Origin: Chthoniobacter flavus Ellin428
Lineage (GTDB): Bacteria > Verrucomicrobiota > Verrucomicrobiia > Chthoniobacterales > Chthoniobacteraceae
Assembly: GCF_000173075.1 (NCBI RefSeq)
Contig: NZ_ABVL01000008.1
Span: forward strand, 1-64,000
Direction of reading: 5' to 3'
DNA length: 64,000 nt
Position 1 is the first letter of the stretch, and the number at the start of each line of letters is the position of its first letter. The notes beneath the pieces were generated by a model, which worked only from the letters and a program-made list of their open reading frames with translations, did not search any database and had not been told where the DNA came from. Of the stretch, positions 34,527-44,004 are shown piece by piece. Both the position numbers and the translations under genes were made by a program.

Positions 34527-36272
34527 CTACCCTTCCCGCTCACTGATCGCCGCTTGGGCCCGCAGCAGGTCGTGCAAGGTGACCACCGCCAGGGGGCGGC
34601 CGCCTTCGGTATCGGTAATGACGATCAATCCGCACGTCGATTCAATGAGCAGCACCTGGCACTGGCGAATCGTCTGACTCGGCCGTGCGGTTACCGCTGG
34701 CACCAGACCTACCGGGCGCTTTTCTTTTTGCGCTGCTTCGAAATCGCTGCGCAACAAAATGCCTTCGAGCTTCCCGTTCGTAGCCACGGGATACCGCTGA
34801 TACGGCGTCTTCTCCAGAATGGCCGCGCAGGTCGTTTCTTCCAGACCGGAAATCACCGCCGGTTCGAAGTGCGCGATGGCCGAGATCGGTAGATTTTGCC
34901 AGCTCCGCAAATCCCGCGGCGGGACGACGTGCGCCATGTCATGTCCGTCCTGCGTAAGAATGGCCTCGTAGAAATTCTCGTGATTGCAACGACGCGCCAC
35001 GATCTGGCTGACCAGCGCGGCAATGAGCAACCCCGGCACGAGTGCAAACTGGTGCGTCATTTCGAAGATGATCAACACCGACGTCACCGGCGCCTGCACC
35101 ACTCCACCGAGGCACGCGCTCATTCCGACGACGGCGAGCAGGGTCCGGTCCGCCTCGTTGAGGGCGAGGAAGTGATTGCCCAAGCCAGCCACGGCGACCC
35201 CGCACATGCCGCCAAAGAAAAGGCTCGGCGAAAAAACGCCCCCGCATCCGCCCAGGCCATAACAGGAAATGGTCGCGATCAATTTCGCCACGAGCAGTGC
35301 CAGCGCCAGCTTCCAAAAAATGCCCCCGGTCAGCGCCGCGGAAAGATCATCGTAACCCAAGGCGAAGACACCGAGATGCCCCGAGCGCGCGTAGACGGCC
35401 ATGCCGAGACCCCACGTAATCCATCCGGCCAGCAACGGACGCCACATCGCGGGCAGCTGGCGCCAGGTCCGCGAACGTGCGCGCAAGGCGAGTGAGCCGC
35501 GCTGAAAGATGACGCCGGAGAGTGCCGCCAGCACCGCGCTGAAAGGCATGAGAAGATAAGCGCGCCACGTCGGTTCATCGATCCGAGGCAGATCGAAGGC
35601 CGGCTGCGCACCGAGAAAGGCATGGACGATAAACGCGCCGATGACCGAAGCGAGCAGCACGGGACCTAGCAGGCGGCTATTCAAATCCTCGAGAATCTCC
35701 TCCAGGACGAAGGCGACCGCGGCGAGCGGCGCGTTGAAAGCAGCCGCCAGTCCCGCCGCCGCTCCCGCCGCCGCCGCGGTGCGCTTGTTTTGTTTCGCCA
35801 CACCCAGGAATCCGGCAATGATCGACGAAACATTCCCGCCGAGCTGCACACTGGGCCCTTCACGCCCCAAGCTCATCCCCCCCCCGATGCTCAAGGAACT
35901 TGCAATAAACTTTACCCATCCCACCCGTGACGACGTGTGGCCGAAGTCTTTCCAGAACGCCAGTTTCAACTGCGGAATGCCACTGCCGGCAGCTTCGGGA
36001 CAGAGATTGGCGAGCAGCCAGCCGGAAATGATTGAGACAACCGTGATGACGGCAAAGCTAATCCACGGAAAGAGCTGTGGCGCCTTGGCGAGGGGATAAA
36101 TGAAACTCGCCCAGTAGATTTTATTGATTGCCACCTGAAAAGCTACCGCCACCAAGCTTGCCGCCAGACCGTAGAGGACAGCAGTGAACAACTGGCGGCT
36201 TCCTTGGGGAAGGCGTTGGAGCGCGCGTTGAAATGGATTGGACACGCCCCACCTTGCGAGCCATCGCCGCAA
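34527..36272 (-). CDS. ClC-family chloride channel/transporter with CBS domains
   Basis: Predicted 581 residues. The first usable start is TTG 36272, directly after an in-frame stop; GTG at 36245 is an alternative. The membrane domain carries the ClC selectivity motifs GSGIP (96-100) and GREGP (136-140, gating Glu138), then GGVFSPSLFFGGMCG. This Glu is retained in H+/Cl- exchangers as well as channels, so transport mode is not settled. Residues about 450-575 form a CBS pair (LPISAIAHFEPAVI, LVITDTEGGRPLAVVTLHDL), which often senses ATP or ionic state. It is a single gene converging on the SDR gene. Confidence 0.93.
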   Translation of the reverse strand: MRRWLARWGVSNPFQRALQRLPQGSRQLFTAVLYGLAASLVAVAFQVAINKIYWASFIYPLAKAPQLFPWISFAVITVVSIISGWLLANLCPEAAGSGIPQLKLAFWKDFGHTSSRVGWVKFIASSLSIGGGMSLGREGPSVQLGGNVSSIIAGFLGVAKQNKRTAAAAGAAAGLAAAFNAPLAAVAFVLEEILEDLNSRLLGPVLLASVIGAFIVHAFLGAQPAFDLPRIDEPTWRAYLLMPFSAVLAALSGVIFQRGSLALRARSRTWRQLPAMWRPLLAGWITWGLGMAVYARSGHLGVFALGYDDLSAALTGGIFWKLALALLVAKLIATISCYGLGGCGGVFSPSLFFGGMCGVAVAGLGNHFLALNEADRTLLAVVGMSACLGGVVQAPVTSVLIIFEMTHQFALVPGLLIAALVSQIVARRCNHENFYEAILTQDGHDMAHVVPPRDLRSWQNLPISAIAHFEPAVISGLEETTCAAILEKTPYQRYPVATNGKLEGILLRSDFEAAQKEKRPVGLVPAVTARPSQTIRQCQVLLIESTCGLIVITDTEGGRPLAVVTLHDLLRAQAAISEREG

Positions 36273-36607
36273 ACATCAATGCCGGGACATGCCCGAGGCC
36301 TTTTCCGACTTCACTTCCCCAGCGTCTGTTTCGCGCGACGTACCTCGCCAGCGATTTCGCATCGCTTCGCCACTTCAGGTGATCGCCGACGAAGCCTCCG
36401 GGAGGCAGCGACCCACAAATGTACGGATATTGTTAAGCAACGGATCGAAAAGCGTTAAGCGCAAGAGGATCAGGGATGTGCGCATGTCGCTCCGCCTGAG
36501 CATTAAACGTTGCAACTCTTACCCGGGCACGTCGGGGTTTTCCCGTATTTCGAAATACGTGATACTACCCCTATCCGACGGAGAGGTACGTGCTCAAATT
36601 CTGGTCA
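36273..36607 (+). promoter_or_regulatory. Upstream region of the porin/kinase operon, with a 16-bp palindrome
   Basis: 335 bp without a gene, between the divergent ClC gene and the porin gene. CGTATTTCGAAATACG (36544-36559) is a perfect 16-bp palindrome 48 nt before the porin ATG. GCCTCCGGGAGGC (36394-36406) is a short hairpin. The palindrome's position suits an operator or response-regulator site for the operon; no clear -35/-10 pair is seen. Confidence 0.5.
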
Positions 36608-37933
36608 ATGTCAGAATCTCCAGAGATTACAAAGAGCCACCCACTGAAACCCGGGCGACAGAGCCAAAGTAACTTGGCCTTTGCCTGCGCGTTGGTGGCC
36701 GGTCTGTTGGGCCTTCCGGCGGTAGCCGCGGATGGCTCTTCGAGTCTGGCCGATTCCCTTCAACACGTCTGGAAAGAAGCGACGACCTCCGTCCAGTTCG
36801 GCGGTTTCGTGAGCCAGGGATTTCTCGCCAACACCGGCCATAACGACTATCTCGGGGACACCAGCCGGGGCACGTTCGACTTCCGCGAATATGCCGTGAA
36901 TGCCTCTTACGCCATCGGCCAGTGGCGCTTCGGGATGCAAGTCTTCGGTCAGAAACTCGGACCCTACGGTGATGATCGCCTCGAGATCGATTGGGCGACG
37001 GTCGATTACCAGCCCGCGCAATGGTTCGGCTTGCGGGCTGGCCGGGTGAAGATGCCACGGGGTCTTTACAACGAAGCTCTCGACGTCGATTCCGTCCGCC
37101 CTTTTGTGCTCCTGCCGCAGAGCGTCTACGATGCACGCCTGCGCGATTTCAATGCGGCTTTTGATGGTGGCATGATCTTCGGCAATGTCGGCCTGAAGAA
37201 ATTCGGCAGCCTCGATTACCGGGTGTTCTATGGTGACATCCCCATCGCGGCCGACTCCGGTGCCAGCGACTATTTCAACAACGACTATCCGTCCCGGAGC
37301 CTGAATATGAAAATGGATTCGGTGCGCGGCGGTTCGATCTTCTGGAATACGCCGCGGACGGGGCTGCGCTTCGGATACTCGTACAGTGCATTTCAGAATC
37401 TGCGTTCGACCCGCGAGGCTTCCGTGCCGTTCGCGCCACCGCCCGCGCCAGAAATCGAGGTGGTGGGCACTAAATCGACAGATTCCTACGGACGGCATCT
37501 ATTTTCAATCGAGTATGCCACCGGTCCCTGGGTGTTCGCCGCCGAAGCGGGGAGGGAACACGCGATCTACCACGTGACCGGCAACGGGTTGCACATCGCC
37601 GACACGGATTTCACGAGCTACTCCTTTTACGTCTCCGTGGCGCGCCGCATCAATCGTTGGCTGGAACTCGGCACTTACTACAGCTATTCGCGAGATACGG
37701 AGACGTTGATCGGCACCACGCCCGTTCCACTCGGCAAAGGGCCGGCGCTGACCCAGGCCGATCTGGCGTTAAGTGCCCGCTTCGACATCACCCGAAACCT
37801 GATCTTCAAGTTGGAAGGTCACTATATGGATGGCGCGGGCAAGATTTTTGACACGGTGGAGCACCCTCAACCCGTCGCCGATCGGGATATGGCCTGGTTC
37901 CTCTTCGCGGCCAAAGTCACCTACTCGTTTTAA
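36608..37933 (+). CDS. Outer-membrane porin-like beta-barrel protein
   Basis: Predicted 441 residues from ATG 36608; another ATG lies at 36590. A leader with a hydrophobic run (LAFACALVAGLLGLPAVAAD) is followed by a long amphipathic beta-strand protein ending in ...FLFAAKVTYSF, and a terminal Phe is the outer-membrane barrel signal. SVQFGGFVSQGFLANTGHND and WFGLRAGRVKMPRGLYNEAL are typical of porins of the phosphate-selective or sugar-specific type in outline. It heads the operon, so the sensors downstream probably respond to what passes through it. Substrate unknown. Confidence 0.78.
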   Translation: MSESPEITKSHPLKPGRQSQSNLAFACALVAGLLGLPAVAADGSSSLADSLQHVWKEATTSVQFGGFVSQGFLANTGHNDYLGDTSRGTFDFREYAVNASYAIGQWRFGMQVFGQKLGPYGDDRLEIDWATVDYQPAQWFGLRAGRVKMPRGLYNEALDVDSVRPFVLLPQSVYDARLRDFNAAFDGGMIFGNVGLKKFGSLDYRVFYGDIPIAADSGASDYFNNDYPSRSLNMKMDSVRGGSIFWNTPRTGLRFGYSYSAFQNLRSTREASVPFAPPPAPEIEVVGTKSTDSYGRHLFSIEYATGPWVFAAEAGREHAIYHVTGNGLHIADTDFTSYSFYVSVARRINRWLELGTYYSYSRDTETLIGTTPVPLGKGPALTQADLALSARFDITRNLIFKLEGHYMDGAGKIFDTVEHPQPVADRDMAWFLFAAKVTYSF

Positions 37934-37954
37934 CCCGCCAAACCGCGAAGTACC

Positions 37955-38374
37955 GTGAAGACAAAGTTTTTCCATTTGCTGGTGTTTGGGGTTGGCATGC
38001 TGCGCTGCGCGGCGGCGGTCCAGGCCGAGCCGGCGCTCGCCGGGCACGACGGGCTGGCGGGCCAGACGCTCGACGCCGATGGCATTAAAGCGGTGCTCAT
38101 GGGCAAGAAGATCACGCTTGGCGGGATGAGAGTCGTGATTGTCATGGCGAAGGCCGGCGGCGCCCAAGACGCTTTCCTCCAATCCCACATCGGGATGACC
38201 ACCAGCCAATTTCAAAATTATTGGCGCCGTCTTTTTATGACCGGCGGCGGGACCGCGCCGAAGATTTTCGAGACGGAATCGGACGCGCGCAAATTCGCCG
38301 CCGAAACGCCGGGGGCCATCGTCATCACCGATTCGGCCAACGCCCGTGGCTTGACCATCCTCGCCGCAAACTGA
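37955..38374 (+). CDS. Small periplasmic-binding-like (PstS-type) protein
   Basis: Predicted 139 residues from GTG 37955. A signal peptide (about 1-24, ending VQAEPALAG) is followed by one domain: IKAVLMGKKITLGGMRVVIV, HIGMTTSQFQNYWRRLFMTG, PGAIVITDSANARGLTIL. This looks like half of a phosphate-binding PstS fold, and such small versions are often encoded beside two-component kinases. It probably binds a ligand and presents it to the histidine kinase encoded next. Twenty-one nt follow the porin stop and only 1 nt precedes the kinase ATG. Confidence 0.68.
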   Translation: MKTKFFHLLVFGVGMLRCAAAVQAEPALAGHDGLAGQTLDADGIKAVLMGKKITLGGMRVVIVMAKAGGAQDAFLQSHIGMTTSQFQNYWRRLFMTGGGTAPKIFETESDARKFAAETPGAIVITDSANARGLTILAAN

Positions 38375-38375
38375 C

Positions 38376-40409
38376 ATGCCCATGATCCTCTTTCGTCTTA
38401 CTCGCCGCCCGGGATTCCGGCAGACGATGCTGCTCACGGCCCTGTGCTTCGTGCTGATCACGCTCGGAGTGACTGGCATCACGGTGGTCTCGCGCAACTA
38501 TTCCCGCCAGGGCACGAGGCAAACGCAAACGATCACCGGAGAATTTCTTCCGGGCCTGATGACGCTGGCCCGGCTGCAAGACGCCACGCTGAATCTCAAA
38601 AGCCTGACCTATCAGTTTGCCCTGGCCAAAGACGAAACAGCGATGAAGGAGAAGAGACAGGCGTTCCAGGTCGCCACCGTGCAAGTCACGCGCGGCCTCG
38701 CCCGCTTGAAACTCCTGGCCAAAGACGAGCCCACGCAACGCCTGATTGCCGACTTTGCCGTCGACGTGCAGAGCTATTGCGAATATGCGCAGCAGTTTCA
38801 GTCCGAACTCAGCGCCGGAGAATTTGAAAAAGCGATGGCTTCGCTCGACCAGCGAATCGGCCCGGCGCAGAAAGGAATTGAGACCCAGCTCAATGCGCTC
38901 AGTCAGCATTACTTCCGGCTTTCCGACGATGCCGGGACCCGCGCCACCACGGTGTTGGCGGAGTCCGATCGCTTTGGTCTCCTGGCGACGATCGTCCTGG
39001 TGGCATTCACGCTCTTCTGCCTCGCGGCGACATTGGCGGCCATTCGCGCCTTGCTGGCTCAAGTGGAGAGCCGGGACGCCGAGCGCCAGGCGGAGCAGAA
39101 CCTGTTGGAAAAGCGTGTGGAAGAACGCACCGAGGAACTGGCTGCTTCGCTCTCCATCCTGGATGCGACGCTGAATTCCACCGCCGACGGCATCCTGGCG
39201 GTCAATTTTTCGGGAAAAGTCGTCTGCCAGAACGCCAAGTTCGCTTCGATGTGGGGAATCCCCGGGGAAATGCTGGCAAGAGGAGACGCCAACGAGATGG
39301 CCGTCTTCTCGGCCGCCGCGGTGAAAAACTCCCACCAATTCATGCAAAGAATTGAAGAACTTTATGCCAGCCAGGGCGCGGAGACTTTTGACCTGATCGA
39401 GTTGACGGACGGACGAATTTTCGAACGCTACATTCAGCCTCAGTGCAGCGGTCAGGAGCGCACGGGAATGGTGATTAACTTTCGCGACATCACGGAACGA
39501 AAACGCGCAGAGGCCGAACTGGAGGGTACGCATCGGCGGCTGCTGGACATCTCGCGCCAGGCGGGCATGGCGGAAGTCGCGACCAGCGTGCTGCATAACG
39601 TCGGAAATGTGCTCAACAGCGTGAACATTTCCTGTTCGGTGGTGGCTGACAAGGTGCGGAAGTCCCGAATCGGCAATGTGGAAAAAGCGGCCCATCTTTT
39701 GGCCGAACACCAGCAGGATCTGGCGACCTTTTTCACCAGCAATCCGACCGGCCTGAAACTGCCCGACTTTTTGTCCAAGCTCGCGGGCTGGCTCTCCAAA
39801 GAGCAAGCGGAGGTGCTGCACGAGTTACGGCTCCTCGGCCACAATATCGAGCACATCAAGGACATCGTGGCCATGCAACAGAACTACGCTCGTATCTCGG
39901 GCGTCACGGAAACGGTCGACGTGATCGATTTGGTCGAGGACAGCCTGCGCATGAACGCGGGTGCGCTGACGCGCCACGAAGTGCAACCGGTGCGGGAATA
40001 CCAGGAGGTGCCGCCGATCACCGTGGAGAAGCACAAGGTCCTGCAAATCCTGGTGAACCTGATCCGCAATGCCAAGTACGCCTGCGATGAATCCGGGCGC
40101 AAAGACAAACGGATGACCGTGCGGGTGACCACTGGCGACGGTCACGTGCAGATCGCCGTCATCGACAATGGCGTCGGCATCCCCGCCGAAAACTTGACGC
40201 GTATTTTCGGGCACGGATTTACGACCCGCAAAGACGGGCACGGTTTCGGTCTGCACAGCGCCGTGCTCGCCGCCCAGGAGATGGGCGGGCGCCTCCATGC
40301 GCAAAGCGACGGGCCCGGCGCCGGCGCGACGTTCACGCTCGAATTGCCGGTCCAATTGCCGAAAGAAAACCATCTCGTCGTCACGGACGAGATCCGCCTG
40401 GAAGCTTGA
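38376..40409 (+). CDS. Membrane histidine kinase with PAS domain (HK1)
   Basis: Predicted 677 residues. One membrane helix lies at 18-38 and a second at 201-222; the periplasmic part between (about 40-200) is a long helical bundle. A PAS domain covers about 258-372 (NSTADGILAVNFSGKVVCQN ... NFRDITERK). The kinase core has the H-box GMAEVATSVLHNVGN with His407, then an HATPase with N (VNLIRNAKYACDE), G1 (IDNGVGIPAENL) and G2 (GHGFGLHSAVLAA) boxes. The H-box is the non-standard type seen again in HK2. It senses something outside the membrane, probably via the binding-like protein encoded just before. Confidence 0.9.
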   Translation: MPMILFRLTRRPGFRQTMLLTALCFVLITLGVTGITVVSRNYSRQGTRQTQTITGEFLPGLMTLARLQDATLNLKSLTYQFALAKDETAMKEKRQAFQVATVQVTRGLARLKLLAKDEPTQRLIADFAVDVQSYCEYAQQFQSELSAGEFEKAMASLDQRIGPAQKGIETQLNALSQHYFRLSDDAGTRATTVLAESDRFGLLATIVLVAFTLFCLAATLAAIRALLAQVESRDAERQAEQNLLEKRVEERTEELAASLSILDATLNSTADGILAVNFSGKVVCQNAKFASMWGIPGEMLARGDANEMAVFSAAAVKNSHQFMQRIEELYASQGAETFDLIELTDGRIFERYIQPQCSGQERTGMVINFRDITERKRAEAELEGTHRRLLDISRQAGMAEVATSVLHNVGNVLNSVNISCSVVADKVRKSRIGNVEKAAHLLAEHQQDLATFFTSNPTGLKLPDFLSKLAGWLSKEQAEVLHELRLLGHNIEHIKDIVAMQQNYARISGVTETVDVIDLVEDSLRMNAGALTRHEVQPVREYQEVPPITVEKHKVLQILVNLIRNAKYACDESGRKDKRMTVRVTTGDGHVQIAVIDNGVGIPAENLTRIFGHGFTTRKDGHGFGLHSAVLAAQEMGGRLHAQSDGPGAGATFTLELPVQLPKENHLVVTDEIRLEA

Positions 40410-40410
40410 G

Positions 40411-41403
40411 ATGAAGCCGATCTTGATCCTGATTTTGATCCTCGTCGCGACATCGGGAAAGACGTCCCGGCTATGGGCTGTTCCTCCTCCCGTGGGCGGA
40501 CAGCCGGCAGCGAAAACGCACGAACCGATCAAGCCGATCCCTTTTCAAACGAATCTGGATAGCCGCAAGGTGGCCTTGGGCCGGATGCTCTTCCAAGAGT
40601 CGAAACTCTCGCATGACAACACGGTCTCCTGCGCCAGCTGTCACGACTTGTCCCAGGCCGGGACGGATCACCGGGTGCATTCCTTTGGCATCCATCAAAC
40701 TGAAGGAACAATCAACGCGCCCACGGTGTTCAACAGCGCGGGAAACTTCAAACAATTCTGGGATGGCCGCGCCGCGACCCTCGAAGAGCAAATCGATGGG
40801 CCAATTCAGGCGCCGGGGGAGATGGGCTCCACTTGGGATGAGGTGATCGGCAAACTCCGCGCTACGCCCGTCTACAACGCGCCGTTCAAGGCGATTTATC
40901 CCAATGGGATTCAGCGCCGGAACATCAAGGATGCGATTGCCCAATTCGAGCGCTCGCTCATTACCCCGAATGCCCGCTTCGACAAATTCCTGCGCGGTGA
41001 CGATACGGCTCTGACCACGGAGGAAAAAGAAGGCTACCGCAAATTCAAATCCTATGGCTGCACGAGCTGCCACCAAGGGGTGAATGTCGGCGGCAACATG
41101 TTCGAGACGCTGGGCGCGATGGCGGACTATTTCGCGGACCGCGGTGGTCCCACCCCGGCCGATAATGGCCGGTTCAATGTGACGGGCCGGGAGGATGATC
41201 GCTACGTTTTCAAAGTGCCGAGCCTGCGCAACGTGGCGCGCACCGCGCCCTACCTGCACGACGGCTCGGCCAAAACGCTGGAGGAAGCGGTGACGGTGAT
41301 GGGACGATATCAATTGGGCGAGCGGTTATCGCCCCAGGACGTCGACCAGATCGTGAAGTTCCTGAAAACACTCACCGGCGAATACGAAGGGAAACCGCTG
41401 TGA
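40411..41403 (+). CDS. Di-haem cytochrome c peroxidase family protein
   Basis: Predicted 330 residues from ATG 40411, 1 nt after the HK1 stop. The leader is short and hydrophobic (MKPILILILILVATSG). Two c-type haem sites are present: Cys74-Ala-Ser-Cys77-His78 and Cys217-Thr-Ser-Cys220-His221, the usual spacing for bacterial CcpA/MauG-type enzymes. Other family blocks: LGRMLFQESKLSHDNTVSCA, FNSAGNFKQFWDGRAATLEE, KVPSLRNVARTAPYLHDGS and MGRYQLGERLSPQDV. It would reduce H2O2 in the periplasm with haem electrons. Its place between two sensor kinases is odd and may link redox state to the signalling. Confidence 0.92.
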   Translation: MKPILILILILVATSGKTSRLWAVPPPVGGQPAAKTHEPIKPIPFQTNLDSRKVALGRMLFQESKLSHDNTVSCASCHDLSQAGTDHRVHSFGIHQTEGTINAPTVFNSAGNFKQFWDGRAATLEEQIDGPIQAPGEMGSTWDEVIGKLRATPVYNAPFKAIYPNGIQRRNIKDAIAQFERSLITPNARFDKFLRGDDTALTTEEKEGYRKFKSYGCTSCHQGVNVGGNMFETLGAMADYFADRGGPTPADNGRFNVTGREDDRYVFKVPSLRNVARTAPYLHDGSAKTLEEAVTVMGRYQLGERLSPQDVDQIVKFLKTLTGEYEGKPL

Positions 41404-44000
41404 AGCTATCCCCGAAGCACGTCCTGACCGGCCTCGCGTTGCTTGGCGCGCTCGTCATCTTTTACCTGAAGACGAATCATATCGTCTTTGCGGAGCATAA
41501 ACGATTTGACGACGACATCCACCGCCTCCGGCAGGTCGACGCATCGCTGAACCAGGATGTGCTGAAATCTCCTTTTCATCTGATCGAGGACTACGATCGC
41601 TTTCCGGAGGAGATCAACGCATTGCAGAAGACGACGGAAGAGCTGGGCGGCGCCATCCCGTCATTCACGCCTCCTGCGGGGCGCGGTTTGATCCAGCAGA
41701 AAGTGAATGAACTTTCGCAATTGCTCTCGCAAAAGGAAGAACTCCTGGAGCGATTCAAATCGCAGAATGCGGTCCTGAACAATTCGTTGCGCTATCTTCC
41801 GGTGAGCGGCACCGAATTAATCGAAGCGACCGCTGGCGACGACCAGGGGCGTGAACTGAAAGCGATTCTGAATGAGGTAATGCGGCAGGTGCTGGTTTAC
41901 AGCTTGCGGACAGACGACGAGTCCGCGCAGGAGATTCATGTCTCGCTGAGCAAGCTCGATGAATGGCGGTCGCGGCATCGCGACGATGCCCAGGGTGCGG
42001 CCCTGGCCAGCCTGGCCGGACACGTGAAATCCATCGTCCAGCACAAGCCCCGCGTCGAGGCCCTCATGGAGCAACTGGTGTCCATTCCGGTCGATCAGTG
42101 CCTCGAGGAGATGCAGGGGGTGTATGATGAGCAGTTCGCCCGGGCCATGCGGCGTGCCGATCTCTACCGGGTCGGGCTGTATCTTCTGTGTGGGTTCCTG
42201 GTGGTGGGGATCGGGTACACCATTTTTGCGCTCGATGCCGCGAATACCCACCTCGAACGCCGCGTCGCCGGCCGGACCAGCGATCTTTCGCGGAAGAACG
42301 AAGAGTTGCGCCTGGAGATCGCCGAGCGCCAGCGGGCAGAGAAGCTGTTGGCGGAGAACGAGCAACGCCTGCGATTGATTCTCGAGTCCGAGCCGGAGTG
42401 CGTGAAATTGGTCGACGCCGACGGAATCCTGCTGGAGATGAATCCGGCGGGACTAAGGATGGTCGAGGCCAGCCACTTCGGTGAGGTCCTCGGGCAATCC
42501 GTCTATGGGATCGTAGCGCCCGATTACCACCCCGTATTCCGGGCTCTGAACGAGGCGGTTTTTCAGGGCGAATCGCGGATTGCGGAGTATGAAATCATCG
42601 GGCTGAAAGGGACCCGCCGGTGGATGCAGACGCACGCCTGCCCTCTGCGCGACACCGCCGGGAAGATCTTCGCGCAACTGGCCGTCACGCGCGATGTCAC
42701 GGAAAGCCGGCGGGTCGAAGCGGAGTTAGCCTACGAGCGGGATTTGCTTCGCACGCTGCTGGAGAATTCTCCGGACCAGATTTATTTCAAAGACCGCGAC
42801 TCGCGTTTTCTGAAGTGCAGCAACGCCCTGGCGGGCAGATTTCAAGTCACGCACGGCGACGATCTCGTCGGCCGCTGCGATTTCGACTATTTCACCGATG
42901 AGCACGCGCGACCGGCGTTTGAGGACGAGCAGGAAATCATTCGGACCGGCCGGGCCATGGTGGGCAAGGTCGAAAAAGAAATCTGGAAGGACAGCGATGG
43001 CCACAAAGTCACCTGGGTGCTGACGACCAAGGTGCCGTTGCAGGACAAGACGGGCGAAATCATCGGCACGTTTGGCATTTCCAAGGACATCACGGCGATC
43101 AAGGAAGCGGAGAATAAACTCGAAGCGGTCCACAAGGAATTGCTGCACACCTCCCGCCAGGCGGGCATGGCGGAAGTGGCGACCAGCGTGCTGCACAACG
43201 TCGGAAATGTCCTCAACAGCGTGAATGTCTCGTGTGCGGTGATTTCCGAGAAGATAGGCAAATCGCGCATCGCCAATGTCACAAAAGTGGCGGAACTGCT
43301 GATTCAGCATGCCGATGATGTTCCGGCTTTTTTCGCCAGCGACCCGGTGGGCCAAAAGCTGCCGCACTTTCTCACCAAACTGGCGCAGCGGCTTTCCACC
43401 GAGCAGGCGGTCGTCCTCGATGAAGTACGGTTGCTGGCGAAGAATATCGAGCACATCCGGGAAATCGTGGCCATGCAGCAGAGCTACGCCAACGTCGCCG
43501 GTGTTCAGGAGGCTTTACCGGTCCAGGAGCTGGTGGAGGACGCCCTGCATATGAATGGCGCGGCCCTGGCACGGCACGGCGTGAAGGTGATCCGCGAGTA
43601 CGCAGCGGCGCCGCCGGTCTCCGTGGACAAGCACAAGGTGCTGCAAATCCTCGTCAACCTGATGCGCAACGCCAAGCACGCGCTCACCGATGGCGGTCGG
43701 GAAGACAAGCAGATCCTCGTTTCCATTCGCCGTCGGGACGACCACGTCGCCGTCAGCATCAGCGATAACGGCATCGGGATCGCGCCGGAAAACATGACGC
43801 GCATTTTCGCCCATGGTTTTACCACCAAAAGAGGCGGCCACGGTTTTGGCCTGCACAGTGGGGTGCTCGCGGCGCGGGAGATGGGAGGCCGCCTGGCTGC
43901 GCACAGCGACGGTCCGGGCCGGGGCGCAACGTTCACTTTGGAATTGCCGATCAACCCGCCAGTCACCGCCACCCCGTTACCCTCAAAGAACCGCCATTAA
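41400..44000 (+). CDS. Membrane histidine kinase with PAS domains (HK2)
   Basis: Predicted 866 residues from GTG 41400, overlapping the peroxidase stop by 4 nt. Helices lie at about 7-25 and 261-280. The periplasmic region between looks like the DAHL double sensory domain (RQVDASLNQDVLKSPFHLIE ... QNAVLNNSLRYLPV). Two PAS domains follow: 325-440 (QRLRLILESEPECVKLVDAD) and 445-570 (RTLLENSPDQIYFKDRDSRF). The core repeats HK1 almost exactly, with GMAEVATSVLHNVGN (His599) and GHGFGLHSGVLAAREMGG. It is 15-20 residues from identical in several blocks, so HK1 and HK2 are paralogues with different sensor parts. Confidence 0.9.
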   Translation: MKLSPKHVLTGLALLGALVIFYLKTNHIVFAEHKRFDDDIHRLRQVDASLNQDVLKSPFHLIEDYDRFPEEINALQKTTEELGGAIPSFTPPAGRGLIQQKVNELSQLLSQKEELLERFKSQNAVLNNSLRYLPVSGTELIEATAGDDQGRELKAILNEVMRQVLVYSLRTDDESAQEIHVSLSKLDEWRSRHRDDAQGAALASLAGHVKSIVQHKPRVEALMEQLVSIPVDQCLEEMQGVYDEQFARAMRRADLYRVGLYLLCGFLVVGIGYTIFALDAANTHLERRVAGRTSDLSRKNEELRLEIAERQRAEKLLAENEQRLRLILESEPECVKLVDADGILLEMNPAGLRMVEASHFGEVLGQSVYGIVAPDYHPVFRALNEAVFQGESRIAEYEIIGLKGTRRWMQTHACPLRDTAGKIFAQLAVTRDVTESRRVEAELAYERDLLRTLLENSPDQIYFKDRDSRFLKCSNALAGRFQVTHGDDLVGRCDFDYFTDEHARPAFEDEQEIIRTGRAMVGKVEKEIWKDSDGHKVTWVLTTKVPLQDKTGEIIGTFGISKDITAIKEAENKLEAVHKELLHTSRQAGMAEVATSVLHNVGNVLNSVNVSCAVISEKIGKSRIANVTKVAELLIQHADDVPAFFASDPVGQKLPHFLTKLAQRLSTEQAVVLDEVRLLAKNIEHIREIVAMQQSYANVAGVQEALPVQELVEDALHMNGAALARHGVKVIREYAAAPPVSVDKHKVLQILVNLMRNAKHALTDGGREDKQILVSIRRRDDHVAVSISDNGIGIAPENMTRIFAHGFTTKRGGHGFGLHSGVLAAREMGGRLAAHSDGPGRGATFTLELPINPPVTATPLPSKNRH

Positions 44001-44004
44001 AACC

